From NCBI GenBank assembly GCA_934569045.1, contig CAKTJX010000006.1:13768-77767 (forward strand): DNA of 64,000 nucleotides, in the 5' to 3' direction. Below are positions 34,156 to 43,028 of the stretch, piece by piece. A model generated the notes under the pieces. The model had not been told where the DNA came from. It saw only the letters and a program-made list of their open reading frames with translations, and searched no databases. The number at the start of each line of letters is the position of its first letter. Position 1 is the stretch's first letter. A program made the position numbers and the translations under genes. This DNA comes from an uncultured Oscillospiraceae bacterium (GTDB lineage: Bacteria > Bacillota > Clostridia > Oscillospirales > Oscillospiraceae).

Positions 34156-35079
34156 TGGCTGCTTGGATTGAGGCTTGTAGCCGGAGCTGTCCAGGGCCTC
34201 CAGGTAGGCATCGTAGGCTTTTTCCAGGGTTTCGTATTCCGTACCTTTATTCAGAACAGCCTTGTATTGGCTGGGGTTGAGACGTTCCGAAACGGCAACA
34301 TAGCGCTCCCCATTGTTCGACCGTTGTCCGGTTGTTGTTTCCGAAACGTAGTATTTCCCGTCGCCGGTCTGGATGATTACGGGGATTGTCTTCCCGGCAC
34401 CGACTGTGTCCGTGTTCAGAGAGGTCCAGAAGAGATAGCGGTTCGCTTCCTGATTTGGCTTTCCATTTCCCAGGTAGGCCCAGGTGCAGTCCTCCTGCTG
34501 CAGAAGGCTGTTGTCTAAGAGGTTGACAGCATTCCGAATTTCGGGCAGGTAGTTGGAGTTGGGACATCTGGAATCAAATTCAAAATTGGAATTATTCTGC
34601 ATTTCTCCCTTGTTCCAGAAGTTTGTCCCATACAGCGGGCCAAAGAAATCTTTGATGGCCGTGTTAAAAGGATAGTTCGGACCGGACGGGTCTGCCTTCC
34701 CGTTCCAGGTGAGCACCACGCCGCAGTCTTCCTTGTAGGAAACCACGCAGGTCCCGCCCGGCGCGGCCACACCAATCCAGTTTTCTGTATCGCCATCGCC
34801 TTTGGCATGGATGATGCCGCCGATGTTCACCGGGTCCATCGACTGCCAGTCCGCCTGCTTCTGCTTCAGATTCACCGTAACGGTGCTGTCGGGGTTCCCA
34901 AACACCGCTTCTGTGAGCACCTGGGCGTAGGCGGCGCGCACATTGGCGAGATCCGCCGCTTCCCGTACCTTCTCCAGATGGGCGGCAAACGCGGGAATGG
35001 CGATTGCCACCAGAATCGCGATGATCGCGATTACGATCAGTAATTCCATCAATGTAAAACCGTTGTCATTTTGCTTCAT
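34153..35079 (-). CDS. Orphan type IV prepilin-like protein
   Basis: 308 residues from ATG 35079, which has GGGGAAC upstream. The class III signal MKQNDNG is followed by FTLMELLIVIAIIAILVAIAIP. Cleavage would fall after Gly7, with Glu at +5 of the mature pilin. The large soluble head (about 270 residues) has three or four cysteines and no recognised family. No pilus assembly ATPase, platform or prepilin peptidase gene lies in the window, so it depends on machinery elsewhere. It may be a pseudopilin or substrate-binding pilin. Confidence 0.75.
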   Translation of the reverse strand: MKQNDNGFTLMELLIVIAIIAILVAIAIPAFAAHLEKVREAADLANVRAAYAQVLTEAVFGNPDSTVTVNLKQKQADWQSMDPVNIGGIIHAKGDGDTENWIGVAAPGGTCVVSYKEDCGVVLTWNGKADPSGPNYPFNTAIKDFFGPLYGTNFWNKGEMQNNSNFEFDSRCPNSNYLPEIRNAVNLLDNSLLQQEDCTWAYLGNGKPNQEANRYLFWTSLNTDTVGAGKTIPVIIQTGDGKYYVSETTTGQRSNNGERYVAVSERLNPSQYKAVLNKGTEYETLEKAYDAYLEALDSSGYKPQSKQP

Positions 35080-35264
35080 AAAAGTCGTTCCCCGGAATCC
35101 GCCGCGCCTTCCCAACAGCAGGTATCAGAACCGCCTGCTTTTTGGACGCGCGAAGTCAAATCAGCTTCTTTGCTACGAAACAGTCTATCATAAAAATATC
35201 AGAAAATAAAGTACCAGATTGAAAATCAGCGATCAGGCTGATGCGGTTTCCAAGCTGAACCCGG

Positions 35265-35299
35265 AAAAAACGCTGCCGCAATTCAATCTGAATTGCGGC
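35265..35299 (-). terminator. Terminator of the tRNA-Pro transcript
   Basis: On the minus strand GCCGCAATTCAG and TGAATTGCGGC form the stem, and CAGCGTTTTTT follows. Confidence 0.8.
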
Positions 35300-35306
35300 G
35301 GCACTT

Positions 35307-35382
35307 TGGTCCGAGTGACAAGATTCGAACTTGCGGCATCCTGCTCCCAAAGCAGGCGCGCTACCAGCTGCGCTACACCCGG
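35307..35382 (-). tRNA. tRNA-Pro(UGG)
   Basis: A complete cloverleaf with encoded CCA. The acceptor stem CCGGGTG pairs with CACTCGG. The D arm is GCGC-AGCTGGTA-GCGC. The anticodon arm CCTGC-TTTGGGA-GCAGG shows anticodon TGG. The T arm is GCAAG-TTCGAAT-CTTGT. No integrase lies beside it; the mobile element uses ychF instead. Confidence 0.95.
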
Positions 35383-35393
35383 AGACGCAGTCT

Positions 35394-35422
35394 ATTATAC
35401 AGGAAAGAAAAGAAAAAAGCAA
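35394..35422 (-). promoter_or_regulatory. Promoter of tRNA-Pro
   Basis: Minus-strand TTGCTT and TATAAT are 17 bases apart, 11 bases upstream of the mature tRNA 5' end. Confidence 0.75.
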
Positions 35423-35450
35423 TAGGAAAATGTGCGGCCAAAGGGGGCCG

Positions 35451-35479
35451 TTGCATTCCGCCTGCGGGACTGCTATAAT
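35451..35479 (+). promoter_or_regulatory. Promoter of the TraX-like gene
   Basis: TTGCAT and TATAAT are 17 bases apart. The leader before ATG 35502 is short (about 16 nt). Confidence 0.8.
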
Positions 35480-35501
35480 GGGCGGGAAAGGCGGGGTGTG
35501 T

Positions 35502-36191
35502 ATGCGGCGATTTTTCTGTCAGGAGGACTTAAAGCTTCTGGCCTGTGTGACCATGCTGGTGGATCACAGCGCGATTTTGTTCCGGTGGAGCCTATGGTTC
35601 CGGGCGGTTGGGCGGCTGGCCTTTCCAATTTACTGCTTTTTGTTGGCAGAGGGCGTGGCACATACCCGGAATGCCAGGCGGTATTTTTTCCGGCTGGGGG
35701 GCATGGCGCTGCTGTCGGAGAGCGTGTATGATTTCGTGCTCTACGGCGGCATGAATCCCTGGGCTCACCAAAATGTCCTGTGGACCCTGCTGCTGGGGGC
35801 GGTGCTGCTGTGGTGCATGGGAAAGACGGAAAAGCCGCTCTGGAAGCTGCCGCTTCTGCTGCTCTTCGCACTGGCCGCGGAGTTGCTGCACACCAGCTAC
35901 GGCGGGGCGGGCATCCTGCTGATCGCCCTGTTCGGCCTGACCAGAGGGGCAGAGCGGGCAGGTCTTGCTCAAACGCTGGGCCTGGCGGTGATCAGCCTGG
36001 GGATGAACAGCGTATCCATTGATCTTTTCGGCCAGAGCATCCCCGTCCAGCTGTTCGCCGTGGCGGCCATGGTGCCCGTCTGCCTTTACAGCGGAGAAAA
36101 GCGGGGGCGGAGCCGGTGGGCTTCCTGGGGGTCCTACCTGTTTTACCCCGTCCATTTGCTGATTTTGGAAGGAATCCGGTTTTACCTATAA
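35502..36191 (+). CDS. TraX-family membrane protein
   Basis: 229 residues with seven or eight hydrophobic segments. The start LKLLACVTMLVDHSAIL and the segment GRLAFPIYCFLLAEGVAHTRNARRY match TraX, the F-pilin acetylase family, widely found in Firmicutes chromosomes without F-like conjugation. The biochemical role here is unknown; acyl transfer is plausible. I chose ATG 35502 from its promoter distance and GGCGGGG upstream rather than the longer frame that begins in the tRNA region. Confidence 0.82.
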   Translation: MRRFFCQEDLKLLACVTMLVDHSAILFRWSLWFRAVGRLAFPIYCFLLAEGVAHTRNARRYFFRLGGMALLSESVYDFVLYGGMNPWAHQNVLWTLLLGAVLLWCMGKTEKPLWKLPLLLLFALAAELLHTSYGGAGILLIALFGLTRGAERAGLAQTLGLAVISLGMNSVSIDLFGQSIPVQLFAVAAMVPVCLYSGEKRGRSRWASWGSYLFYPVHLLILEGIRFYL

Positions 36192-36225
36192 AAAATTGGG
36201 GGCTTTTGTGAGCCCCCGATTTTTT
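36190..36225. terminator. Bidirectional terminator of the TraX-like gene and ychF
   Basis: The stem GGGGGCT / AGCCCCC is flanked by A and T runs and overlaps the ychF stop. Confidence 0.85.
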
Positions 36226-37321
36226 ATACATTGAACAGGAAGTTGACGATATCGCCGTCCTTCATGATGTAGTCCTTGCCCTCGCTGCGGACCAGGCCCT
36301 TTGCCTTGGCGGCGGCCATGGTGCCGCAGGCCTTCATGTCGTCAAAGGCAATCACTTCGGCCCGGATGAAGCCACGCTCAAAATCGGTGTGGATTTTTCC
36401 GGCGGCCTGGGGGGCCTTGGTGCCCTTCTTGATGGTCCAGGCCCGGCACTCGTCAGAGCCCGCGGTCAGGAAGGAGATCAGACCCAGCAGGGCGTAGCTG
36501 CTGCGAATCAGCCGGTCCAGACCGGATTCCTTCACACCCAGCTCCTCCATGAACATGGCCTTCTCATCGGGATCGTCCAGCTCGGCAATGTCCGCCTCCA
36601 GCTTGGCGCAGATGGGGATGATCTGGCTGCCCTCTTCCTCCGCCAGCTTCTTGACGGCCATGTAGTGGCGGCTGCTCTCCGGGTCGTTGACCTCGCCCTC
36701 TGCCAGGTTGGCCACGTAGATGGTCTTTTTCAGCGTCAGCAGGTCAGAGGTGGCGATCAGCGCCCGGTCTTCCTCGCTGCACTCGAAGGTCCGGGCCAGC
36801 TTGCCCTGGTTCAGGTGGGCCAGCAGCTCGGTGAAGAGCTCAGCCTCTTTCAGGAACCGCTTGTCGCCGCCCTTGGCCGCCTTCTGGCACTTGTCAATCC
36901 GGCGCTCCACCATCTCAATATCCGCCATGACCAGCTCCAGATTGATGATGTCGATATCCCGCAGGGGGTCCGTGGAGCCCTCTACATGGGTCACGTTGGC
37001 ATCTTCAAAGCACCGCACCACATGGACAATGGCATCGGTGGTGCGGATGTTGGACAGAAACTTGTTGCCCAGCCCCTCGCCCTTGGACGCACCCTTCACC
37101 AGGCCCGCGATATCCACAAACTCGATCACCGCGGGGGTAACCTTCTTCGGCTGATGCAGCTCCGCCAGCCAGGTCAGCCGCTCGTCCGGCACAGACACCA
37201 CGCCCACATTGGGGTCAATGGTGCAGAACGCATAGTTATCCGCCGGCACACCGGCATTGGTAATGGCGTTAAACAGCGTGGATTTGCCTACATTGGGCAG
37301 TCCCACAATACCTAATTTCAT
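36224..37321 (-). CDS. ychF: Redox-responsive ATPase/GTPase YchF (Obg family)
   Basis: 365 residues, the usual length. G1 is GLPNVGKSTLF, G3 is DIAGLVKGASKGEGLG, and the C-terminal TGS-like domain ends KDYIMKDGDIVNFLFNV. YchF binds ribosomes and hydrolyses ATP in stress responses. ATG 37321 follows AAAGGAGATTTT. The first six codons form the attachment site of the 25.7 kb element. The RBS and upstream DNA are therefore supplied by the element, and the original ones lie at 63.03-63.13 kb. The integrase gene is co-directional and ends 95 bases upstream, so ychF may now be read from the element. Confidence 0.95.
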   Translation of the reverse strand: MKLGIVGLPNVGKSTLFNAITNAGVPADNYAFCTIDPNVGVVSVPDERLTWLAELHQPKKVTPAVIEFVDIAGLVKGASKGEGLGNKFLSNIRTTDAIVHVVRCFEDANVTHVEGSTDPLRDIDIINLELVMADIEMVERRIDKCQKAAKGGDKRFLKEAELFTELLAHLNQGKLARTFECSEEDRALIATSDLLTLKKTIYVANLAEGEVNDPESSRHYMAVKKLAEEEGSQIIPICAKLEADIAELDDPDEKAMFMEELGVKESGLDRLIRSSYALLGLISFLTAGSDECRAWTIKKGTKAPQAAGKIHTDFERGFIRAEVIAFDDMKACGTMAAAKAKGLVRSEGKDYIMKDGDIVNFLFNV

Positions 37322-37322
37322 A
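37305..37322. repeat. attL core direct repeat
   Basis: ACAATACCTAATTTCATA is identical to 63016-63033. It covers the ychF start codon and codons 2-6 (complement strand). A further match, AAAATCTCCTTT, follows 5-6 bases later at both ends and is the ribosome site of ychF. Confidence 0.88.
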
Positions 37323-37374
37323 TTTTCAAAATCTCCTTTATTCTCTAGATTGTTTTTGACATAAGGGATGGTTT

Positions 37375-37415
37375 CCGCACCAATTCCGCACCAATTTTTC
37401 CCCAGCGCACCAATT
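37375..37415. repeat. Left integrase arm-type sites
   Basis: Two tandem copies of CCGCACCAATT (37375-37385 and 37386-37396) and a third GCGCACCAATT (37405-37415) are followed at once by the integrase stop. The same unit recurs at 62883-62904. A related TGCGCACCAATTT lies at 38701-38713, upstream of the integrase gene. Confidence 0.8.
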
Positions 37416-38603
37416 TTAACCGGCACAGGCGGCAGCCTGCTCGAATTGTTTCACGGCGGAGACAAGGGAAATGTCTGTAACGTGTACATAGCGATCCATG
37501 GTGGTTTTGATGCTTGCGTGACCGAGCAGCCTTTGCAGGACTTTGGGCATAACGCCCCGCTCGATGGCACGGGTGGCATAGGTGTGCCGCAGGGCGTGCA
37601 TACAAAATCGCCGGATGCCGGCCTCATCGCAAAGCTTATACAGGTGCGTATCGTAGGAGCTGTTTTTGGCTGGTTCGCCGGTACGGTAGTTGATAAAAAC
37701 CAAGTCCCGCATACACAGGTATTTGGTCTGACCCGTTCGACGATCCACATATTCCAGAACCTGCGACAGCAGCTCGGATTCTTTGCGGGTATGCCGTTCA
37801 TCGTAGCACGATTTTAAGATGTTGTACGCCTGATTCGTCAGAGGGATGGTTCGGTAGCTGCTGGCAGTCTTTGGAGGGCCAGCCCGCCAAACGCCTTCCC
37901 CGTGGCGATATTCCAGAGTCTTGCTGACGGTAAGTGTCCGCTTTTTCCAGTCGATGGCATCCCAGGTGAGGCCAATCATTTCCGAGGTTCGCAAACCGGT
38001 TTCCAACAGAAGCGCATATTGCCTGTAGTTGTGGGAGCGTTTTGCTGCCTCCAGAAATTTTTCCTGTTCTTCCACAGTCAGAAATTTAATATCATCCACA
38101 GCCCGAACGGGTTTCGTATAGCGAACACCGTTCATGGGATGCTTGATAAGCATATCATTCATAACTGCGGCCCGGAACATGGTCCCCATAGTGATGTATG
38201 CCTGACGAATGGTGGAACCTGCGTAGGTCGTTTCCATTCGGTTCAGGACGATTTTGCAATGCATGGGTTTGACATCACATAGACGCATAGTCCCGATGAC
38301 AGGCTGAATATTGATTCGATACCGTTCCCGGTAGTTCCGTTTTGTGTTTGGGGCCAAGTCTGCAATCAGATTGTCGATCCAGAACGAAAACCAGGAATCT
38401 ACTGTCATATCGGAGGAAGCGGTAATCAGGCCATGCTTATCCTCGTATTGTATATCAGCCAGCCAGTTACGGGCATCCGGGAGCGTATCAAAATGCTTTT
38501 CCCTGCGGGAACCGTTTTTGGAAGTAAATCTGGCGGTGTACTTTCCGTCCTTTCTTTGGCAGATACCTTTGCCGCATTCTCTGCCTTTTAGGTTTTTGCC
38601 CAT
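37416..38603 (-). CDS. int: Tyrosine recombinase/integrase (Tn916-like)
   Basis: 395 residues. An arm-binding N-terminus comes first, then a core-binding SAM-like domain (VDSWFSFWIDNLIADLAPNTKRNYRERY). The catalytic domain has Arg in LLETGLRTSEMIGL, the HxxR box HALRHTYATRA, a further His in GHASIKTTMDRY and the nucleophile Tyr in that last motif. It should integrate and excise the element at the ychF start. It lies at the element's left end, reading toward ychF, with arm sites immediately downstream. GGAAAGGAGTTC lies upstream of the start. Confidence 0.95.
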   Translation of the reverse strand: MGKNLKGRECGKGICQRKDGKYTARFTSKNGSRREKHFDTLPDARNWLADIQYEDKHGLITASSDMTVDSWFSFWIDNLIADLAPNTKRNYRERYRINIQPVIGTMRLCDVKPMHCKIVLNRMETTYAGSTIRQAYITMGTMFRAAVMNDMLIKHPMNGVRYTKPVRAVDDIKFLTVEEQEKFLEAAKRSHNYRQYALLLETGLRTSEMIGLTWDAIDWKKRTLTVSKTLEYRHGEGVWRAGPPKTASSYRTIPLTNQAYNILKSCYDERHTRKESELLSQVLEYVDRRTGQTKYLCMRDLVFINYRTGEPAKNSSYDTHLYKLCDEAGIRRFCMHALRHTYATRAIERGVMPKVLQRLLGHASIKTTMDRYVHVTDISLVSAVKQFEQAAACAG

Positions 38604-38754
38604 TCGTGAACTCCTTTCCTGAGTACAGGAAACGTAGTTTCACCACGACGCTTTAATATACCATAAAAGCGTGAGTTTTTCAATATCTTTTGGGCTTTTT
38701 GGTGCGCACCAATTTGACATTCCTGGCACCATTTTATGGAGAAATCGTGAGGTT

Positions 38755-38970
38755 TCAAATGGCAGCCCTTCTTTCAATGTATTCTTCAAAGGCTTTCCGC
38801 TTTACCAGCTTTTTCGTACCCACAAACAGCACGAAGGGGCAGTTGGGGCGCTTCAGCATTTCATCGATTTTGTTGATTCCAATGTTGCTGTATTCCGCTG
38901 CTTCCCGGATAGAGAGCAGCATTTTTCGGTCAATCGGCAGGAGCATTGCCTGCTGTTCTTGATTTGTCAT
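38755..38970 (-). CDS. xis: Excisionase-like DNA-binding protein
   Basis: About 71 residues. LSIREAAEYSNIGINKIDEMLKRPNCPFVLFVGTKKLVKRKAFEEYIE is the winged-helix of Tn916 Xis-type excisionases. ATG 38970 or a TTG at 38976 could start it; AAAGGA lies upstream. Placed directly before the integrase gene, it should bias recombination toward excision. Confidence 0.85.
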   Translation of the reverse strand: MTNQEQQAMLLPIDRKMLLSIREAAEYSNIGINKIDEMLKRPNCPFVLFVGTKKLVKRKAFEEYIERRAAI

Positions 38971-39013
38971 AGGCAAAAATAATATCCTTTCTTTTTACTT
39001 TATAAATGGTGTT

Positions 39014-40288
39014 TTATCTTTCTTGTTGCGTTGCTTTCTGGGAGCGGCCCATATCCCTGTTTTTCCCAAAGAATCGCCCCAAATCGTACCGGTCAATGAT
39101 GGCGTTATAGACCCGAAGCTTGTCCCGGAGATCGTTGTTTTCCTTTTCGACCTTATGGAGCTTCATCTGGAAGCGGGGTGAGCGGTAGTAGGCCAGATCT
39201 TCCCGCAGGGAGGCGATTTCCGCTTTCAGCTCGTTAATCAGGGCCTTTGCGGCATCCAGTGCCCTTTGGAGCACTCCCTCCCGTTTCTCCTGGGCAATGT
39301 ACTTCTTCGCTGTGGTTTTCAGCGCCTCATACTCCTTCCGTTCCAGGATCACCTTTGTAGTAGACAAGGGCATCGGCTTGGCTTCGATCTCGTCCACCTT
39401 CTGGATGGCCACCTGCTGCTTCTGGTAGCGCTCGATTTTCTTTCCGAGAGCTGCGGCCTCCTGGGCTTTGGCTGCCGTCTGCTCTGTCAGCCCTTCCAGG
39501 CGCTGCTGCTCCCGTTCCACCTTGAACTGGGTCACGGTCAGATGCTCCTCGGAACTGCCATGCTCACCACGCTCCAGGTCTGTATAGCCAGCCGCCCGCA
39601 TGGCGTTGTAAAAATCATCCTGTAGGACGGAGTAGGATTTCCGCAAAACCGGCTTGCCGGACTTTGTGAGGAGGGGCTGCCCGTCCTCGCCAATTGCCGG
39701 TTGGGAAGCCCATTTTTTGCTCATACTCACCTGATGGATCCGCTCCTTCACTGTTCCCACCAGGGCCGGGTCTTTGCAGCGTTTCGTCCAGCGGACTTCC
39801 TTTTCCACCACCGGGATGTAGACCACATGAAGGTGGTAATGGTACACATCTTCCCCCAGCTTTTCGGACATGGCCCGGTTCCGTTCATCGGCGTGCATCA
39901 CCGCCGAGAGAATGTACTGCTCGCCACCCACGATGTTCACAGCGGCTTGGTAAGCGTCCTTATAGAACTGCTTGGCAAATTCATAGCCGCCGTGGTTGTA
40001 GAAATAGGCGGAGTTCACATCGAAGACCAGTTCTCCAAACTTCTCCGCATCCGCTTTCAGGCCACGGGTAGAGATGGTGCCGGAGGCGACCATTTCATCG
40101 AACATTGCGGTGTAGTCACCTGATGGAGATTTGAAATGGACATTCATCGGCGTTCGCTCTGGGACAATATCTTGATTTACATAACTTTCTTTCTGCCGCT
40201 CATTGTGGGCCTGTGCGTTGCCAACCTTGGCGGCTGTCATCTTTGCATTTCTTGCGCTGGTACGGTCAATACCGTCGCCTCTTGCCAT
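39014..40288 (-). CDS. mob: MobV-family relaxase (Mob/Pre plasmid recombination type)
   Basis: 424 residues. ATG 40288 follows GGAGGT. The N-terminus has the Mob/Pre features RTSARNAKMTAAKVGNAQAHNERQ and the metal-binding HYHLHVVYIPVVEK three-His segment. The C-terminal 200 residues are coiled-coil (Glu/Lys/Gln heptads). It should nick oriT and pilot the strand using a helper conjugation pore. The candidate oriT lies just upstream at 40341-40405. Confidence 0.92.
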   Translation of the reverse strand: MARGDGIDRTSARNAKMTAAKVGNAQAHNERQKESYVNQDIVPERTPMNVHFKSPSGDYTAMFDEMVASGTISTRGLKADAEKFGELVFDVNSAYFYNHGGYEFAKQFYKDAYQAAVNIVGGEQYILSAVMHADERNRAMSEKLGEDVYHYHLHVVYIPVVEKEVRWTKRCKDPALVGTVKERIHQVSMSKKWASQPAIGEDGQPLLTKSGKPVLRKSYSVLQDDFYNAMRAAGYTDLERGEHGSSEEHLTVTQFKVEREQQRLEGLTEQTAAKAQEAAALGKKIERYQKQQVAIQKVDEIEAKPMPLSTTKVILERKEYEALKTTAKKYIAQEKREGVLQRALDAAKALINELKAEIASLREDLAYYRSPRFQMKLHKVEKENNDLRDKLRVYNAIIDRYDLGRFFGKNRDMGRSQKATQQER

Positions 40289-40340
40289 AGGCAAATTACC
40301 TCCTATTTTAGATTTTTGAAAAACGCAGGCTGCGGGGGAG

Positions 40341-40405
40341 CACTTCTTCGGAAGTGTAATAACCCACTATGATACTTTCATCCTGCGGCTGCAAAGTATC
40401 GTGGG
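40341..40405. other. Candidate oriT of the element
   Basis: Two inverted repeats lie 50-120 bases upstream of the relaxase start: CACTTC-TTCG-GAAGTG (40341-40356), and GATACTTT / AAAGTATC (40371-40378, 40393-40400) with CCAC / GTGG outside. A stem-loop beside the relaxase gene is typical of MobV origins. The surrounding 40289-40643 stretch has no gene I can support. Confidence 0.45.
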
Positions 40406-40643
40406 CTCTCCGAGGGGGAAACGGGGAATGCGGCTCCTGCGGGAGCCTTGGCCGTTGCCGACGATGTACCACATCATCATCAGCGGCATGGACACCAGCG
40501 TTTCCGTACTCCCGTACTGCACCGCTGCCGTCCACAGCCTGGAAGATATTTCCTTCCAGGCTGACCGGCCCCAATCTGCGGATTGAGCGCCGGGGACGAG
40601 GGTTGCGGGAGAATCAAAGTAACGCCGCAGCAATCAGGTTCCA

Positions 40644-40814
40644 TTATCCTTGCCGCCTCTTTGACAGATAGCGTGTGCATCGAATCACGGTGGCTCGGAA
40701 GCTCTGCTTGCAGCGCTTTTCACATTTTCTACACAGCTCGTTGTATTTCTTCCTGCTGTGTTCATCCAGAAAGAATGCCCATTCCATCTTGAGATATTTT
40801 GGCATTCTGGGCAT
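40644..40814 (-). CDS. 56-residue Cys-rich basic protein of integrative elements
   Basis: ATG 40814 follows AAGGAGGG. The product begins MPRMPKYLKMEWAFFLDEHS and has the cysteine cluster LCRKCEKRCKQSF and a basic tail. The spacing CxxC-x3-C with a later Cys suggests a small zinc-binding protein. Similar short proteins sit beside mobilisation genes in Clostridia elements (recalled, not searched). It falls below common ORF cut-offs. Confidence 0.65.
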   Translation of the reverse strand: MPRMPKYLKMEWAFFLDEHSRKKYNELCRKCEKRCKQSFRATVIRCTRYLSKRRQG

Positions 40815-40857
40815 TGCCAAACCCTCCTTTCTCTTGTTTATTTGTGTTGTCGCAGAG

Positions 40858-40911
40858 AAACGCCCAAAGCCACTCCGAACTGTACCATTTCGGGGCGATT
40901 TTGGGCGTTTT
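40858..40911 (-). terminator. Terminator downstream of the primase gene
   Basis: AAACGCCCAAA and TTTTGGGCGTTTT form a long-looped stem. It lies in the 263 bp gap 40815-41077, where I see no gene. Confidence 0.55.
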
Positions 40912-41077
40912 CATTCGATATAAGCGGATTTCAACAGGCGGGGGTATCCTTTATTATCCGCCGTTAAAGCCTGCTGTTTGTTGTTTCTGGGGAATAAATT
41001 TAAGCATTTATAATACGGATTTCTATTCCCTTAATTTCATATTGCGGAGAATACGGTTTTCCTGCGTACATACGTAC

Positions 41078-42424
41078 TTAGTCATCTTGGTATCCCGGTA
41101 CGTATGTACGTGGCGATTCCCCGTAAAAGCTGCTTATAGCCGTATTGGCTACCGCTTCGATTCCCATAAATCCCCACACTCGCCGTCCGGCGGAATTGGT
41201 GACGTTGTTGCAATGCTCCAGATTGTAGCTGGCGGCACTGGCAACAACCGCATCGCTAAAGCTGCGGGCTTTCAGCGGTGTTAAAGAGTTCTCGTCACAC
41301 CACATCCGGTAGATGGCATATAGCTCTTTGGAGCTAATGGAAGAATCCGCTTTGAGGCGAATATAACCATCGGATTCCATAAAGGAATAGACGTTGTTAT
41401 AATCCCTTCTGGCAGATTCCCGGTTCTCCAGAATGCGGAAGCTCTCCGTAAACTTGAAGTTGTTGGTAACCAGCCGCTGTAAGCCTGCAAATGCCCAGAG
41501 GAAAATCCCCTCTGCCTCAGCTCTCAGCTTTTCTCCCAGATTTGGGTCATCGATTCTCCCGGGATTTTTCCGCTTTGCCGTCAGCACAAGCTGTCTGCGG
41601 TAAAAGCCATCGCTTCGATCATAGAGTGCCTGCAAGTCTCCATTGCTGAATGCCAGCAGGCGGGCAAACATCCACCCCTGGTAGCTCTGGGTTCCCTTCC
41701 GCTCCAAGTCCATTTTCCCCTGTGCCGTGACGATGGACTTGATATAGTTGGTCTGTTTCAGTGCCTCTATCTTCATATCATCGTCCACACACAGGAGAAT
41801 GTGCTCCAAATCGGCACGGGCAAAGCGGTTTTCGGATATTTTCCCGATACTGCCGTCCTTCATATTGGTTCCGAAAATGCTTTCAAGCACTGTCCCAATT
41901 TGCGTTTTTCCCTCGCCTCCATTGCCCTTAATGACCATCATGCGCTGCCCCTTATTGCTGGGAATCAGGCAGTAGCCAATAAATTCCTGGAGTGTGGGTA
42001 TGTCCTCCGGGTACAGCAGATCATCCAGAAATTGAAGCCAGCGAGAAGGTTCTGGGACATCTGTGCAATACGCAATCGGGAGCCGACTGCGTACAATTTG
42101 TGTCTTGCCCTCTGCAAATCGCCCATCCAGGAACAGAGTTCCATTTGCCAGGTGAATCCGGTCTGTTTCCGGCGGAAAATCATTTACCTGGGCTTCCAGC
42201 TTCATGACTTCCAGAATGTTGTTGATTTTTCGGGGAATGTTATTCACCGCACAGCATTTCAGCTGTTCATAGATTTCTCCCCGAAGCGATAAATCATCGG
42301 TCAATCGCCCATCCGGGGTGAAAAAGGCTCTGTTGGCATAGATGATTTTGTGCTCCCGCAAAAACTCCTCGCAGAACAGCGCCTCGTTGATGCTGGTTCC
42401 GTCAAACCACACAGGGTGAGTCAA
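41078..42424 (-). CDS. P4-family phage/plasmid primase-helicase (D5-like)
   Basis: 448 residues. A D5_N-like region (IHLANGTLFLDGRF, LPIAYCTDVPEPSRWLQFLDDLLYPED) leads to an SF3 helicase core with Walker A VIKGNGGEGKTQIG and Walker B LLCVDDDM, then a winged-helix C-terminus. It should unwind DNA for replication of the excised element. It is in an operon with the CHC2 primase-like gene, one base apart. Confidence 0.88.
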   Translation of the reverse strand: MTHPVWFDGTSINEALFCEEFLREHKIIYANRAFFTPDGRLTDDLSLRGEIYEQLKCCAVNNIPRKINNILEVMKLEAQVNDFPPETDRIHLANGTLFLDGRFAEGKTQIVRSRLPIAYCTDVPEPSRWLQFLDDLLYPEDIPTLQEFIGYCLIPSNKGQRMMVIKGNGGEGKTQIGTVLESIFGTNMKDGSIGKISENRFARADLEHILLCVDDDMKIEALKQTNYIKSIVTAQGKMDLERKGTQSYQGWMFARLLAFSNGDLQALYDRSDGFYRRQLVLTAKRKNPGRIDDPNLGEKLRAEAEGIFLWAFAGLQRLVTNNFKFTESFRILENRESARRDYNNVYSFMESDGYIRLKADSSISSKELYAIYRMWCDENSLTPLKARSFSDAVVASAASYNLEHCNNVTNSAGRRVWGFMGIEAVANTAISSFYGESPRTYVPGYQDD

Positions 42425-42425
42425 G

Positions 42426-43028
42426 TCAGGCGATTTTATCTTCTTGGTAATAGCCGTTTTCCTCCTTTTCTCGCTTTTCTACATAATCCCGCAGCTCGTA
42501 GATTGTGCCGTTTTGGAATGCCCGCAAAACCCGGTCCCGCTGCACCGCATCCCCGGTAACCAGAGTATCCAGAAAAAAATCAATCATGGATTCCATTCGG
42601 ATACTCTCCGCAAAACGTTCATCCAGATCACTGCCAAGGGTGACGGGTGCATATCGCAGTCTCCAGATTTGCAGCAGATGGAGATAGTCGCTCAGGACAC
42701 GGATGCAGAGCCGTTCCAAGCCGGAAGCGGTATTTGTTGGGGCAGGATGCACACACAGCCCCTGTGTTGTCCCTATTCCAAAATCGTTTGTCAGCTTCTC
42801 GGCAGCGTCCTGCAAGGACAGATTGAAAAGTCCGGCAGTGAAATCAATCACATCTCCATGAGCTCCGCAGCCAAAGCAGAAGAAATAGTCTTCATTCAGC
42901 TTTAGGCTGGGGTGCCTGTCCTCGTGAAATGGGCAGCAGGCCATGCCGTTGGGCAAAATCTGCAGTCCATAGCATTCCGCAGCCTTCCGCAAGGGAACGG
43001 CTACCTTTGCTGCTTCAAATACGTTCAT
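42426..43028 (-). CDS. CHC2 zinc-finger primase-like protein
   Basis: 200 residues. The N-terminal zinc finger CCPFHEDRHPSLKLNEDYFFCFGCGAHGD is the C-H-C-C DnaG-type finger, in the setting AAECYGLQILPNGMACCPFHED. No TOPRIM catalytic domain follows, so it probably works with the adjacent P4-type helicase as a split primase. The start at ATG 43028 follows TAAGGAGG. Confidence 0.88.
   Translation of the reverse strand: MNVFEAAKVAVPLRKAAECYGLQILPNGMACCPFHEDRHPSLKLNEDYFFCFGCGAHGDVIDFTAGLFNLSLQDAAEKLTNDFGIGTTQGLCVHPAPTNTASGLERLCIRVLSDYLHLLQIWRLRYAPVTLGSDLDERFAESIRMESMIDFFLDTLVTGDAVQRDRVLRAFQNGTIYELRDYVEKREKEENGYYQEDKIA

Noticed and set aside
35307..35382. tRNA-Pro as the integration site of the mobile element
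   Set aside because: The direct repeats, arm sites and integrase all lie at the ychF start; no tRNA 3' duplication is seen.
40308..40633. Overlapping minus-strand frames between the relaxase and the Cys-rich gene
   Set aside because: They have no ribosome site and no recognisable composition. Two frames overlap, and the region looks like oriT and spacer DNA.
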